Counted from the stretch's first letter, positions 22,620 to 34,605 are shown. The stretch: DNA of 64,000 nucleotides from Calendula officinalis (GCA_963853835.1 OY970820.1:78550909-78614908), one strand, 5' to 3'. Numbers and translations: made by a program. The notes: generated by a model not told the origin, from the sequence alone.

Positions 22620-24440
22620 TAAAATATATTTTTGCTATATTTGTTTCCTAAAGGTTATATTACGAATTATGTGAAATGTTGAAGGTAGTCCATTAATTTT
22701 ATCTAGTCTCAAGGGATATTTATTAGCCCTTGGATCAAGAAAAATTAATGGTCAAGATCAAGATTCAAAACCACCACCACCACTACAAGCACATGTGCTT
22801 CTCCGGCGGCCGGAGACGGCGGCGGGCGGCAGCGGGCGGCGATGGACGACGGCGGACGGCGGCGATAAGCGGCGGCCCGCGGCGGCGGCCCGCGGCCGGA
22901 GGTGGCCGCCGGCAGTGGTGACCGGTGGTGGTAGTCGTGACTGGAAGCACATGTGCTTCGTGACTTGTTTTGATTTGTTTTCCGTGTAGTGAAGCACATG
23001 TGCTTCATAACGTCAAGCACATGTGCTTCGTGATTCAAACACAAATGACTTGTTTGTAAGTTACATGTGTTCAGGAACAAAAACACATGTGCTTGGCTTT
23101 ATGAAGCATTGGCTTTATGAAGCAAATGTGTTTTATAATGATGTGTTCGTCACTTGTTTTGATTTTTTTTTCCGTGTAGTGAAGCACATGTGCTTCATAA
23201 CGTCAAGCACATGTGTTTCGTGATTCAAACACAAATGACTTGTTTGTAAGTTACATGTGTTCAGGAACAAAAACACATGTGCTTGGCTTTATGAAGCATT
23301 GGCTTTATGAAGCACATGTGCTTGGCTTTATGAAGCACATGTGCTTCATAATGATGTGTTCGTCACTTGTTTTGATTTTTTTTCCGTGTAGTGAAGCACA
23401 TGTGCTTCATAACGTCAAGCACATGTGCTTCGTGATTCAAACACAAATGACTTGATTGTAAGTTACATGTGTTCAGGAACAAAAACACATGTGCTTGACT
23501 TTATGAAGCATTGGCTTTATGAAGCACATGTGCTTCATAATGATGTGTTCGTCACTTGTTTTGATTTTTTTTCCGTGTAGTGAAACACATGTGCTTCATA
23601 ACGTCAAGCACATGTGCTTCGTGATTCATACACAAATGACTTGCTTGTAAGTTACATGTGTTCAAGAATAAAAACACATGTGCTTGGCTTTATGAAGCAC
23701 ATGTGCTTGGCCTTATGAAGCACATGTGCTTCATAATGATGTGTTCGTCACTTGTTTTGATTTTTTTTCCGAGTAGTGAAGCACATGTGCTTCGTGATTC
23801 AAACACAAATGACTTGTTTGTAAGTTACATGTGTTCAGGAACAAAAACACATGTGCTTGGCTTTATGAAGCATTGGCTTTATGAAGCACATGTGCTTGGC
23901 TTTATGAAGCACATGTGCTTCATAATGATGTGTTCGTCACTTATTTTGATCTTTTTTCCGTGTAGTGAAGCACATGTGCTTCATAACGTCAAGCACATGT
24001 GCTTCGTATGCTCTCTTGTGTGTGTTAGAAACTCATGTTTTTATTGACTTGAAGCACATGTGTTTCGTGACCTGAAGCACATGTGCTTCAAAGTAATATG
24101 CTGTGTTTTAGTGAAGCACATGTGCTTCGATACATCAATACCACCACCACCCCCATTAGCACCAGCACCTTCACTGTCATCCAACACCACCACCGCCGGC
24201 CGCCGGCCGCCGCCACCGGGCACCGGCGGCGGACGGCGGCGGCGGATGGAGGCCAGAGGTGGCCGGAGGCGGTGGCCGGCGGTGGTTGTAGGTGGGGGAT
24301 TTGATCTTGTCCATCTTGATCCAATGACTAAGATTTGTCCCTTGAGACTAGACAAATCCTTTAGACTTCGTAGAATACAACTCTACGAATTATATACTAT
24401 ATTTACGAAACGAATGTAAAAAACTTACACCTATATTTTA
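22620..24440. mobile_element. Long-inverted-repeat element carrying a palindrome array
   Basis: The best-matched inverted blocks are CTAGTCTCAAGGGA (about 22702-22716) and its complement (about 24339-24353). Similarity continues inward (CTTGGATCAAG, GGTCAAGATCAA) and, more weakly, outward to about 22620 and 24440, giving inverted repeats of roughly 100-180 bp. Inside these lie two GC-rich arms of GGC/GCC triplets (22800-22925 and 24186-24290), then the palindrome array. The long inverted repeats suggest a non-autonomous Mutator-like or foldback element. I could not place a target duplication. Open frames here are repeat artefacts. Confidence 0.6.
22991..24010. repeat. Higher-order array of the palindrome GAAGCACATGTGCTTC
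   Basis: The 16-bp perfect palindrome, or close variants around CACATGTG, occurs roughly 28 times between 22788 and 24130. Higher-order units start with GTAGTGAAGCACATG at about 22991, 23181, 23393, 23582, 23778 and 23967, giving periods of 190, 212, 189, 196 and 189. The 212-bp unit has one extra 22-23 bp sub-unit. Linkers such as TTCCGTGTAG and GATTCAAACACAAATGAC are well conserved. Confidence 0.92.
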
Positions 24441-25032
24441 TTTCTACTTTTATGCAAGTTTTATTATTACAATTACTTAGCCCCCAATATTGACTCCTTG
24501 GCAACCGTAATTAATTTTGTTATTACAGTTACTTAGCTATTATATTTCTACTTTGACATTAATTAGGCATCAACCACTATCTTTTTAGACCCATGCAACT
24601 ATAATAATTTGTAAATAAATATTTCATGACTAAACACATTTCCTTATAATTAATTTTTACTGAAATGATAGTTTGTTACCTTACACTTTAGATTTCCAGA
24701 AAACACAGTTCACGTTTATAAATTTTATTGTTAAATATTCAAGCTTACTTTTTTAGAAATGATATTTTATCCTCGAAATTTAAATCCTATAATATGACTA
24801 AAAAAATCCTTCAATTTATAAGAATAATTACGTTAGTGTTATTATTATCATTTAATTATTGAGGTTATCACTTAATTTTTATTAGATTGTTTAATATCTA
24901 AGTATCTAACCTTACTTTTAGTATCTCAGTTGTGTATATGTTACAATTATAGTCTATAGATATAATTTTATATATTTTAAAAATAAATTAGAAAAATGAT
25001 AAGATGACTTAAAATGTATGTTTTACTATCAC
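24441..25032. other. AT-rich intergenic DNA, probable Helitron body
   Basis: No gene. Nothing structured was seen apart from the Helitron-type terminus that ends it. Confidence 0.4.
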
Positions 25033-25054
25033 AGGCACGGGTAAAATTACTAGT
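25033..25054 (+). mobile_element. Helitron-like 3' end in the FIS1 promoter
   Basis: GGCACGGGTAAAATTACTAGT resembles Asteraceae-type termini that end in a CACGGG hairpin arm, an AT spacer and CTAGT. The left hairpin arm is decayed. It ends 90 bp before the FIS1 start codon. Confidence 0.5.
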
Positions 25055-25144
25055 TACTTGCATCTGTGAAATCAAACCTGCATCCACGATTATTTTTTCT
25101 GGTTCTCCATTCCGGTTTTCCTAACGTCAGAAGTGTGCAAAAAG

Positions 25145-27194
25145 ATGAGCCAATTATGGGAATCGGTCAGTTCCTTCTTCTCCGGCGGAGATCAGCTCCC
25201 TTGGTGCTCCCGCGATATCATTGCGGTAACAAAATTTCATCGCTTCTTACTCGATTTGCTTCTGTCAGATTATTTGATTTATTATCGCTATGGTCACGCG
25301 TTCCTGAAGATAATTGCTGTTAAAATGAATGTAAAATAGTGTGATCGTATTTTTCATTGAATTGAATGGTTAGGTAGCGAGAAATGAAATCCACAAGGCT
25401 TTTATTTATGCGTTACCGTGATATAATTGATAGAGTAAGCCTCGCTTTTAGTTTTCTGTTTAAGACCAAAGCTGATTTAGTTTTGTTTATTAAAAATTTC
25501 TTATTGAGTTTAGCGTGATTAGTAGATGTATGATGACAAAACCTAGATTGTGTTCATTCATTGAGTTACTCCGAGCACAGTTTGAATGTTATTTGTTCTA
25601 GAGCTTAGAATGGGTTAAGTAAATTAGATTCTAGTGTTCTACCTTTCATGGCAGTAGGAATCATTAGAAGCTAAAATTGGATGTGGATACTGGATATGAA
25701 TATGCAGTTAGAGACTAGAACTGTTTAAACTTTAAACTACACTAGAAAATAAGAACCATACCTCCATAAATTTTAGGGTTCATGATTAAAGTCCAAAAGC
25801 ATATTGTCGAAATGTCAACATGTTAAGTGTGCCTATGGTTCATTTTTATATATGACATTGAAATCTTCTTTTAGGTACCTCATATAATGAATACAGATTT
25901 GCAGCCATCTCAATACTTAAACTATTCTGAAAATCTATCTTACTTTGTGAATTCAAGCATTCCATTGTTCAAATCTGAAGTTGATATATTGTTTTTTTCA
26001 AGTTTGACATTGCTTGTTGAGGTTCCTACTTCATTGTTGACTTTGATTCTAGAAGCCTGTAACCCTTGTTTTGACTTTGACTTTGACTTTGTTTGTTCAA
26101 ACAGGGTTGTGAGAAAGAAGTTGCAGAGGCAGCAAATAATGCATCTGAGGAAGCAAAAAGTGAGAGCATTATGCGTTTATCTTGGGCTTTGGTTCATTCA
26201 AGACAACCAGAAGATGTGCAACGTGGAATAGCTATGCTTGAAGGTGATTAATATGTAAATATAAAATATAAAATAATTTATTTAATGATGTTTTATTTGT
26301 CATTGTATTCTTCAGTATTCCATTTATATACTACATGATCAATATTCTAACATGTGAATATTCTGGAAACTGATTGAACGTTTGACTGCAGCTTCAATAG
26401 TCAACACCAACAGCCCGTTGCAGAAGAGAGAGAAAATATATCTATTGGCTGTTGGATACTATCGAAGTGGTGATTTTTCAAGGAGTAGGCAGCTTCTTGA
26501 TCAATGTTTGGAGGTATTTTTTTACATTGTTTGTGGTTTGGTTGTATAAATAGTAAAAGTTTGAGTCTAGTAAAAACTTGATTTTGTAAGGATTTTTTTG
26601 GGTACCAGTAGGCTTATCAAAAATGATAAACAGACGAAATACAACCTTTAACTTTTAGAATGATAAACAGAGTTAAAAGTCAATAATAGGTTGACTCAGG
26701 TTTTATTTTATATCTAACGAGTCGACTAGGTAAATTTTAAAAACTTCTGAAAAAATGGAACGGGTTGAAAGTGACCCGGAGTGTATTTAAATGTCTACGA
26801 TCTCTTTATTCAGAAAAATTAGCTGAGTATGTTAATAATATAATTTTCATAATCAATTCAATACATTAATTAATTATATATAAAAATCAAGAAAAAAGGG
26901 AAGATATTTACAAGTTAAATTCTTGACAAATTTGATTGTTTTTGTCTTAGATTGCACCAGATTGGAGGCAAGCTTTGTCACTCAAGAAGGCGCTTGAAGA
27001 TCGTGTCACTAAAGGTCTTACTTTTATTTCGTATCAACAATTTTTATATCATTAGGTCAAAAAAGTTGTGCTCATAAACATGTAATTTTAATTATTATAT
27101 TTATGCAGATGGAGTTATTGGAATTGGTATTACTGCTACTGCTGTTGGACTTATTGCTGGTGGGATTGCTGCAGCATTGGTTAGGAAAAACTAA
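25145..27194 (+). CDS. FIS1: Mitochondrial fission 1 protein (FIS1), 5 exons, 163 aa
   Basis: Exons are 25145-25225, 26105-26243, 26392-26513, 26951-27014 and 27109-27194, all GT-AG, with 492 coding bases in frame. The cytosolic part is the FIS1 TPR-like helical bundle: an acidic N-terminal arm, then SIMRLSWALVHSRQPEDVQR, KREKIYLLAVGYYRSGD and SRQLLDQCLEIAPDWRQA. A C-terminal tail anchor (about 138-159, Gly/Ala-rich) ends in the basic tail RKN, which targets mitochondria and peroxisomes. FIS1 recruits the dynamin-related fission machinery to the outer membrane. Length is normal for the family (about 165). The last residues LVRKN fit plant FIS1A/B. It is convergent with HAUS1, with stop codons about 317 bp apart. 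Confidence 0.95.
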
Positions 27195-27511
27195 TCAACA
27201 TTAACATCATCCCTTTTACAACTTTTACTGCTTTGATTTAATAATTCTGTAATAACGTAGCACATACATATATCAGTTAATAACTCACACAATTGCAAAT
27301 GGTTATATCGCATAATTTTAGCTTTCAGATACTTTTTTTTAATATGTTAGAATTCCAAAGATTGCATAACAAAGAATGTTTTGGAGAAAAGGTAAATGTA
27401 TTACATTACAATTGCTAGATACACAATCAAAATCAGTGTCTAATAACGTGAATATTATAATGGGTCTCAATTGAATTTCTATACATAAAGAGATTGTAAT
27501 GCGTATTTAAT
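27195..27511. other. Shared 3' region of FIS1 and HAUS1
   Basis: About 317 bp of AT-rich DNA between two convergent stop codons. It must hold both 3' UTRs; no other feature is visible. Confidence 0.6.
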
Positions 27512-29115
27512 TTAATCGTCTTCAGTAGAAAGAGCTGATTGCAATACATCTTCAAGATACTTTTCAGCAGCATTATATTGTCTTTTCTTATCCTCAATTG
27601 CAAGTGCAGCCAAAGCTTTATCCTGCAACCAAACACACCCATATTTTATACAAAAACACCAACGTTTTAATGGATTAAAAGCATATAAATAACTTACAGG
27701 GGGCAAATCTTGATAACTTCTCAAAGTATCAAGGATAGGTTTTGTCTTTTTCTCTAAATCTTTTCTATGTTCCGCCATTTCCACCAACATCCCGTGACTG
27801 ATCTCGGGGGTGTAACCCACACGCGTAAGCATCGCCTGTTAAAAAACATTTTCTATTAATTATTCACAATAAAAACAAGATTTAAAAAACATATCCAGGT
27901 GAAATTACAAAAAATCCATGACAGAAAATTAACCTTGTAATTGGAATATTGTTGAAGATATTGTCTCTCTTTTGAAACCATAATTGACAGACTTGTCTTC
28001 CAACCCTCCATTTGAGCCTCACAAGGAGCTACATCATCTTCAAGTTGTGCAAGTGTTCTACCAAAAACAATGTTGATTTTTTTTTAATTGTTTATGGTTA
28101 AAATGATCAGATTTGGATAAACATGTAAGGAGTTTTTGTGAGAAACTGATTATTGAGATAAATCTAATTACCTAACTAATACTAACTTTAATCAATTGAT
28201 TGTTTGATTCTGATTCTAATTCTTCAATTCTCAAAAATCACTTTGATAATGCACATATTATATAGGTGGATTTACCTTTTCAAATAAGTTAATCTTGCTA
28301 TGGCTTTCCGAGTGTAGTCAAGAAGATTTTTGGATTCCTTTCGCACTTTAGCCCTCTTATCCTCCACTCCAGTCTTTCTTAATGAAACATCCCCCATAGC
28401 CACAAGAAAACTACAACATGAATTCCTTCAAATAAGACTCCCAATAAACGAACATGCATAAGCATAGAATAAACTAACAAGAAAATAATATTACACACCT
28501 ACTCAGCCCAGTATCCCTAATGTTCAGTAAATTTGCCACATTAGCCAGAACTTGTGATGATGAAACAACATTAGCTGGCAAACCTTCTTGTGCTAGCCCT
28601 ACGTTCTCCAATATCTCTCTAATCCGTGCAGCTATATATTAAAAGAAACAAGTTAGGGTACCATTTACATCCGATTTAGTCATGGTACATAATTATCAAC
28701 ATCAGCCAGTGAAGTTGTTCTCCACCAGATCCCTCTTACCCTAAATGATAACTTTGTTCTAGTATGTAATTGAAATCGAGGTATTTATCAACTAACCGGT
28801 TGGAATCAGAAAATGTAGAACATAAAAAGTGTCTAACTAACCTTGAGATCGATACTCGGAGGCTTTAAGACGGAAATCATTGGCGATTATGGTGGCAGCT
28901 TGAGTTTTTGATTGAGAAATTGTGGCCAAATTATGTAAATGAGAAATGCTACGATGTGTATACTCAAATTCAGGGACATGATCTTTCCCAGCGGCATCTA
29001 ATTGAGAAGCAAGCCATGATTTCACTTTACCTATTCGATTCGCATCGAAAGATCCACTACTGGTTTTTGATAATTCGTTTGCAGGTGTTGGTGGGAGATC
29101 GGGTGTCTCGCTCAT
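27512..29115 (-). CDS. HAUS1: HAUS augmin-like complex subunit 1, 6 exons, 304 aa
   Basis: Exons on the minus strand are 28842-29115, 28499-28631, 28276-28410, 27934-28057, 27698-27835 and 27512-27622. All are GT-AG, and 915 coding bases close in frame. The protein matches plant HAUS1 (AUG1) along its length: VKSWLASQLDAAGKDHVPEF and FEYTHRSISHLHNLATIS near the N-terminus, LANVANLLNIRDT, LDYTRKAIARLTYLKR, QLEDDVAPCEAQMEGWKTSL, LTRVGYTPEISHGMLVEMAE, LRSYQDLPPDKALAALAIED, and a C-terminal AAEKYLEDVLQSAL. It is mostly coiled coil. The augmin complex recruits gamma-tubulin to existing microtubules in spindle, phragmoplast and cortical arrays. No defect was seen. Confidence 0.95.
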
Positions 29116-30977
29116 TTTGTCGATGATTCCGTTTATTTGGGGTTGGTGATGGATTTTGGGGATGATTTGATTTGAAATCAGAACGGTTTACTTTCATATT
29201 TGATAAACTTAAACCGGGGGACCTGTGCATATCTGCTAACAGGCCGGCCGGCCGAAAGATAAGTTCGTTAAAAATCAAATTGTGATATAACTTTCTAAAA
29301 ATTATATTCTTTTATGTAAATCTTCATAATTTATTATAGAAATAATTTATATATAAATTATGATTTTTATGTTTATTTCTAAACTTATAAATAAAAGAAG
29401 TCGATGAAGTTTCTAAAAGAACTCGATACGAGATATTCTCTGTCGATAAAGTTTCTTAAAAGTCTTCAAAAATTACCAGAAAAATGTTTTAAAAAGTCCA
29501 CTTGTTATCATCATATTCCCGTTGGGTTCGTTTATACAACCAAGTACACCTCGCCATCCCAAAATAATCACTAAGTGAGGATCCCTAATCGAAAAAGTTT
29601 AGAGGCTCTTCCGGGCGACGATTCTTTATAATAATGCATATCACGGTAATACAATTATACGCTACCTTCTAGAGTCGGGCTTAGAGCTCCCTAGGTATCG
29701 GGTTAGAGTGAGATGGTAAGAAGTAATGAGAGTGATGAAGTAGAGAGGGAGAAAAATCAAGTCAAAAGTGTTTTACTAATAAGGCTCACACCTCTTTTTA
29801 TATGAGTATAACTGGGTAATAACATCTACCTTCCAAATACATTGAATGGGCTAGTGCTCGTCAATATATCGCGATGATTTAATGTATTAGAGAAAACATT
29901 AGATGTGGTAATAGCAAATCTAAATAGTATCAATCGGTTGTATTAGAGAAAAGATTAGATGTGGTTAATAGTAGTTACTAGTTAGTACTTACAATTTAAT
30001 AAGGACAAAATAAAAAAATTGAACCTTATGGCTAAGGATAAGGTAATGAAATTGATAGGGAAATTAATTAGGTGGGATAGGAGAATTAATAAAGGGAATA
30101 ATTCAAAAGGGGTAGTTGTTAAAGAATAGTCTACTACTTGCAAAGATCGGAGAGGATTAATATATTATTGTGATTTGAGCAATCAATATAAAAATAAAAC
30201 TTGATAACATAAGATTGAACATATTACAATTTTCTCGTTAATCAATTATTTACATGGCTACTTAAGTTGTTAATATATCAATCTTGATCTTAATATATTA
30301 CAATCGTAATTAATTTATAAAAGTATCGATGCTAAATATAGTTATTGAAACTCAATATAGTTGTTGAAAACACAAAATCATGTATGGAATCACAAGATCA
30401 AACACATGACTTTAAGATCGTGATCCAATCCGGTTTTCCAACTAATAAAATTTTAAAAAACAAAATTTCAACAACTTTGTTTAAGAAATAAAGAATTAGG
30501 CTAATAGTCAAATCCTTATTTGTAGTGGACTATTATTATAACTTATGTCATACAATTGATATTTGGTATAAATTAAGACATCTCTTTCTATGAGTAGGTA
30601 TAAATGGTAGGACTAAATATCATTTCTCTTTATAAATTTTGATTTTATGAAAATGAAAAGCAAAATAAGATATCAAATTTTACACCACCGATTATCCGCA
30701 ATATTATCAATTTGATTTTTATAATAAAAATCAAAATTGACAACCAACGACCTGAAACAAATCCACCGTCACCGTTAATATAATTATCCAGGGTGGATTA
30801 GAATTGAATTGAATCTTTACATTTCCTTTCTCACAAACACAAACATAAATTTCCGCATACGTCTCTCCCCACTTACTCTCTCTAATTTCTCGATCGATCG
30901 TCCTATTCCGTTTCTGATTGATCTCGTAACCCTAAAGTGAACTCTCCTTCCACAATAACTGAACCTTAATCACACAA
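29116..30977. other. Intergenic region between divergent HAUS1 and the ACD gene
   Basis: No gene found. Near 30590-30650 there is a remnant (GGTAGGACTAAATATCATTTCTC) of the MITE family seen at 8036 and 38325. 30830-30977 is a pyrimidine-rich leader-like segment (CTCTCCCC, CTCTCTAATTTCTC) suitable as the 5' UTR of the gene downstream. Confidence 0.5.
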
Positions 30978-31072
30978 ATGGGGAGGAGGAGGATGAAGGC
31001 AATTAGTAGTAGTAATCAAAGTCCCAAAGGTGGTCTTTCTGCACTTCTGATTCTTAGTGCTTCTATTAAAAG
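30978..31072 (+). promoter_or_regulatory. Upstream ORF in a spliced 5' leader
   Basis: An ATG at 30978 opens a frame (MGRRRMKAISSS, about 32 codons to this point) that runs to a good donor AG|GTATTC at 31072/31073. After splicing to either nearby AG acceptor (about 31550), the frame would stop at the TGA ahead of the main ATG at 31568. It would therefore be a short upstream ORF, not an N-terminal extension. The acceptor is uncertain, so the exact peptide end is too. Confidence 0.45.
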
Positions 31073-31567
31073 GTATTCTTCCAAAATCCCCTCTGATTTA
31101 GTGCTCTTTTTGGGCCTTGGATTCATTGATTGGTAGCTTTCCGCTCCCTGATTTCATAAATTAGGGTTTTTCTTCTTCTGTTTCTGGTATAAATACCATG
31201 GAATTCATCTTGCTTTTGGTTCAGTACATGGAGATATTACAACGAATTCTAGATCATTCTTCTGTTCAGATATTTATTTGCTGATTCATACAACAAAGTT
31301 AGGTTCTTCCGTTTTCGATAATAAATCCGAAAAAATTGGTTGCGTGTTCAGCTAGTGCTGACTCCATCTTGGTTTAATTTTCGGATTGTTTTTACATAGA
31401 GTTGGTATTGTATTGTTATTAATTGGGGGATTTAATAGTTTTTAGGTTATAGTATGTATGTAATAATCTATGAATAATTACGTTTGTTTTCTGTAAAATG
31501 AGTCTTGTGATGAAAAACTCGAATCCACGGTCTCAATTAATAGCTCTTAGAAGTGTGATTTCCTGAT

Positions 31568-33091
31568 ATGGGCGATTCTCTCCTCACAAGTTTTTTAATG
31601 TTAAATCATCATCCTTCAACTCTTTTGTCAATGGATTCAAGTGCATCGTCTTCTCACGATGATTTAGATCTCGAAACGAGTCATCAAATTAACCCAACTC
31701 GTCCTCCCGATATCAATTTACCATTATCATCTGAAAGAAGCTCACCACCACAATCATGGAATCAAGATCAATGTGAAGTTCTAGACGTTGGAGTCAGGTT
31801 AGTCTCACACTTATACGAAACCGAAAGCTTCCTAAATGTCCCGAAAATCGGAAGAAAATGTGCTAAACGGGTCGATAGCATATGGGGAGCTTGGTTTTTC
31901 TTCAGTTTTTATTTCCGGCCCGTTATAAACGAGAAATCAAAAGTGAAGATAACGAGAGACCGAAACGGAGTTTCCGGGTTCGATAAATCGGACCTAAATC
32001 TCGATGTTTTCATGGTTCAACACGATATGGAAAACATGTACATGTGGGTATTCAAAGAACGACCCGAAAACGCGTTGGGGAAAATGCAATTAAGAAGCTA
32101 CATGAACGGGCATTCCCGACAAGGGGAAGGCCCGTTTCCGTTTAGTGTGGATAAGGGTTTTGTTCGGTCTCATAGGATGCAAAGAAAACATTATCGGGGT
32201 TTATCAAACCCGCAATGCGTTCATGGGATTGAAGTTGTTCCATTACCAAATCTTACAATACTCGATGATGATGAACTCAAAAGATGGGCTGAACTCACGG
32301 GCCGAGATCTTAATTTTTTAATCCTGCCAGATGCGAGTGATTTTAGTTCTTGGAGAAATCTTCCCAATACCGAATTCGAACTCGATAGACCACCTATTGT
32401 TAAAAACAACCCGAACCCGAGTTCTCAATCTAAAAAGTTACTAAACGGGTCAGGGCTAAATCTGTCAAATCACACAAACGGGGACACAAACGTGATGGAT
32501 CTTTCACCGATTTGCAACAAAAAAAGAAAAGATTTATTCACACACGGAAACGACGAAGATATTTGTTTAACGGTTAATCCTAATCATAATGCGTCAGACC
32601 GTTTACCGAATTTGGAAATGAACCCGAACGACCCATATTGGTTAAACGAGTTCACCGGGGTTATGAGTAACGCTTGTGGGCCCGTAACAGCTGCAAAGAC
32701 AATATACGAAGATGAATCGGGCTATTTAGTTGTCATAAGTTTACCATTTGTAGATCTTCAAAAAGTTAAAGTTTCATGGCGTAACACACTCACACATGGA
32801 ATCATTAAAGTATCTTGTATAAGTGTTTCGCGTATGCCATTAATCAAAAGGCGGGACCGAACGTTTAAGCTTGCAGACCCGTGTTTAGAACACTGTCCAC
32901 CTGGCGAATTTGTCAGAGAAATCCCGCTTTCAACTCGAATTCCTGAAGATGCTAATTTAGAAGCTTATTATGACGGCCCTGGGACCGTGCTCGAGATTTT
33001 GGTTCCAAAACTTAGGGAAGGACCAGAAGAACATGAAGTTCGTGTTTGTCTTCGATCTCATCTTGTTGGTAATGATCTTATGTTGACTTGA
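31568..33091 (+). CDS. Alpha-crystallin-domain (HSP20-like) protein, 507 aa
   Basis: A single coding exon. The Ser/Pro-rich N-terminus (1-65) is followed by a plant-specific conserved region (about 70-275: DVGVRLVSHLYETESFLNVP, then VDSIWGAWFFFSFYF). A low-complexity linker (275-370) leads to a C-terminal alpha-crystallin-like domain (375-507: YEDESGYLVVISLPF, ending HEVRVCLRSHLVGNDLMLT). This is the layout of the plant HSP20-like group around Arabidopsis At1g20870, distant relatives of IDM2, which works in active DNA demethylation. Whether this protein does is unknown; it lacks a visible enzymatic motif. Start: the first in-frame ATG after the spliced leader. No break. Confidence 0.88.
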   Translation: MGDSLLTSFLMLNHHPSTLLSMDSSASSSHDDLDLETSHQINPTRPPDINLPLSSERSSPPQSWNQDQCEVLDVGVRLVSHLYETESFLNVPKIGRKCAKRVDSIWGAWFFFSFYFRPVINEKSKVKITRDRNGVSGFDKSDLNLDVFMVQHDMENMYMWVFKERPENALGKMQLRSYMNGHSRQGEGPFPFSVDKGFVRSHRMQRKHYRGLSNPQCVHGIEVVPLPNLTILDDDELKRWAELTGRDLNFLILPDASDFSSWRNLPNTEFELDRPPIVKNNPNPSSQSKKLLNGSGLNLSNHTNGDTNVMDLSPICNKKRKDLFTHGNDEDICLTVNPNHNASDRLPNLEMNPNDPYWLNEFTGVMSNACGPVTAAKTIYEDESGYLVVISLPFVDLQKVKVSWRNTLTHGIIKVSCISVSRMPLIKRRDRTFKLADPCLEHCPPGEFVREIPLSTRIPEDANLEAYYDGPGTVLEILVPKLREGPEEHEVRVCLRSHLVGNDLMLT

Positions 33092-34460
33092 AGTTGACTT
33101 TGAAGTTGAAGAGATGGTAATTTATCGTTAGACTGTGGTTTCTAGTTTATTTAGTAGTAAAGTTTAGTGTGTATTGTGTGAAACAAATAAAACCAAGCTG
33201 TAACCACAATGATTATCGTATTATATATTTATAATTAATAACAGTGATTATTAATGTTTGATGGACGTATGTATGAATTAGTCTCAGATTTCCGAATACA
33301 TCTAAAAAATTAAAATGCGTGTTTGCAAATTGGCCCTAAAAGGGAACCTTTGATTTTTTTTAAGGTATTACCGTTTATAATGGGCACCCTGGGGTATCAT
33401 ATTTATTTTCAAATCTTGCCTTTTGATAAAATATTTACTTAATGATGGGCTTGAACTCGTAATTTTTAGGAACCTTTAGTAGATCATTGTTATTGGTAGG
33501 CAATCACAAAATTGTAGGAATTGTGTTGAGCCATACCAAGATTTTGTGATGTAATTCTTACTATCCTTTTTAGTGAATTGTGGAAAGTGTTGCCATGCCT
33601 TTTTCTTTCTTTGGTGGAAGAATACATCCATATAACTTGTGTGTTTGTAATGATATTATGACAACAGATTTTTGGTGTCTTTTTCGCATTAACCAAATGA
33701 ACTTTGGACCTTTTAACGGGTAGAGATGACATGCCCTTTAAGTTGTTATCATAAGTTGAGTCGAAACAGTGCCAAACTCGAAACTAGATCGAGCCTTTAT
33801 TTTCAAACTCGAGCTATATTTTATGTTCAAACTCGAGATATATTAGTTAATCAATATATTCAAGTTTGGGTCGACTCGATTATCAGTATCAAAATAGTAG
33901 TAGAGTGTTATTAATTGAAGTTGCTAATCAAACTTAGTGTGTATTAGTCGACTCGATACTTTTAACTTCAGCTCGAGTGGGCTCGAAACTTTCGTACTTA
34001 ACTCTATTAGATAGTACAGCAATTATGTAAATACACAAAGGGCAAAAACGTAAAATGGCATAAGGCTGCTAATGACATGATTACATCCCTAATGATGAAA
34101 AATGAACTTTCGAGTTGTTAATCAAACATTTTTGACAAGTGTCGACAGTTTTGGCTACTTAAAAAGGGGTTTTGGAGGTAATGGTATTAGTTGGGGCAAC
34201 TGTATGAATTATGACTAGGAAGGTGCTCAAAATCTTTTGGTAGATTGTTGAAGATGACGTGGAAAAAAGCAAGTTGCAGGTGGTTTGTGGTGTCACCATA
34301 GATTTTCGTTATGTAGGATCATAATTTGCACTTGTATATGTATATGTATGTATATCATACTTTATATCTACAATGTTATGTGGTTTCTAGTGAATCATAA
34401 ACCAAAAGGAATGAAATAAGTCTCATGTTTTATCGATGATTAAAACATAATTAAGTTTCT
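33092..34460. other. Intergenic stretch, no supported gene
   Basis: 3' UTR of the ACD gene to about 33240, then AT-rich DNA. A cluster of CTCGAG- and ACTCGA-like motifs at 33755-34010 looks like repeat sequence of unknown class. The 80-codon minus ORF at 33490-33732 has no recognised relatives. Confidence 0.4.
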
Positions 34461-34605
34461 AACCGGTTCTTAATGCGTGGTCCACTCAAATCATTGACAT
34501 CTTCAATCCCAACTGAAATTCGGATAAGATCTTGAGTTAAACCTCTTGCCTTGCCTTGCCTCACGAACTTCTGCTGGTATTGATGCATGTGACATCAAGG
34601 ACGGG
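34461..34605 (-). pseudogene. CBL: Cystathionine beta-lyase, C-terminal fragment
   Basis: Minus-strand translation gives PSLMSHASIPAEVREAR and, after a frame break, GLTQDLIRISVGIEDVNDL. This is the conserved C-terminal block of the PLP enzyme cystathionine beta-lyase (methionine synthesis, plastid). The break coincides with GGCAAGGCAAGGC, a short tandem duplication in the middle of the block. Sequence beyond NDL does not match the family. No open reading frame survives. Confidence 0.85.

Noticed and set aside
22991..24010. CRISPR-like array of short palindromic repeats
   Set aside because: Repeats are not separated by unique spacers; the linkers are themselves repeated in 190-bp units, and the host is a plant.
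22730..24419. Several ORFs rich in Arg, Gly and Ala, or in CFS/HVL repeats
   Set aside because: They arise from GGC-triplet runs and the palindrome array in all frames; no conserved domain.
33490..33732. 80-codon minus-strand ORF
   Set aside because: No domain recognised and no exon context.
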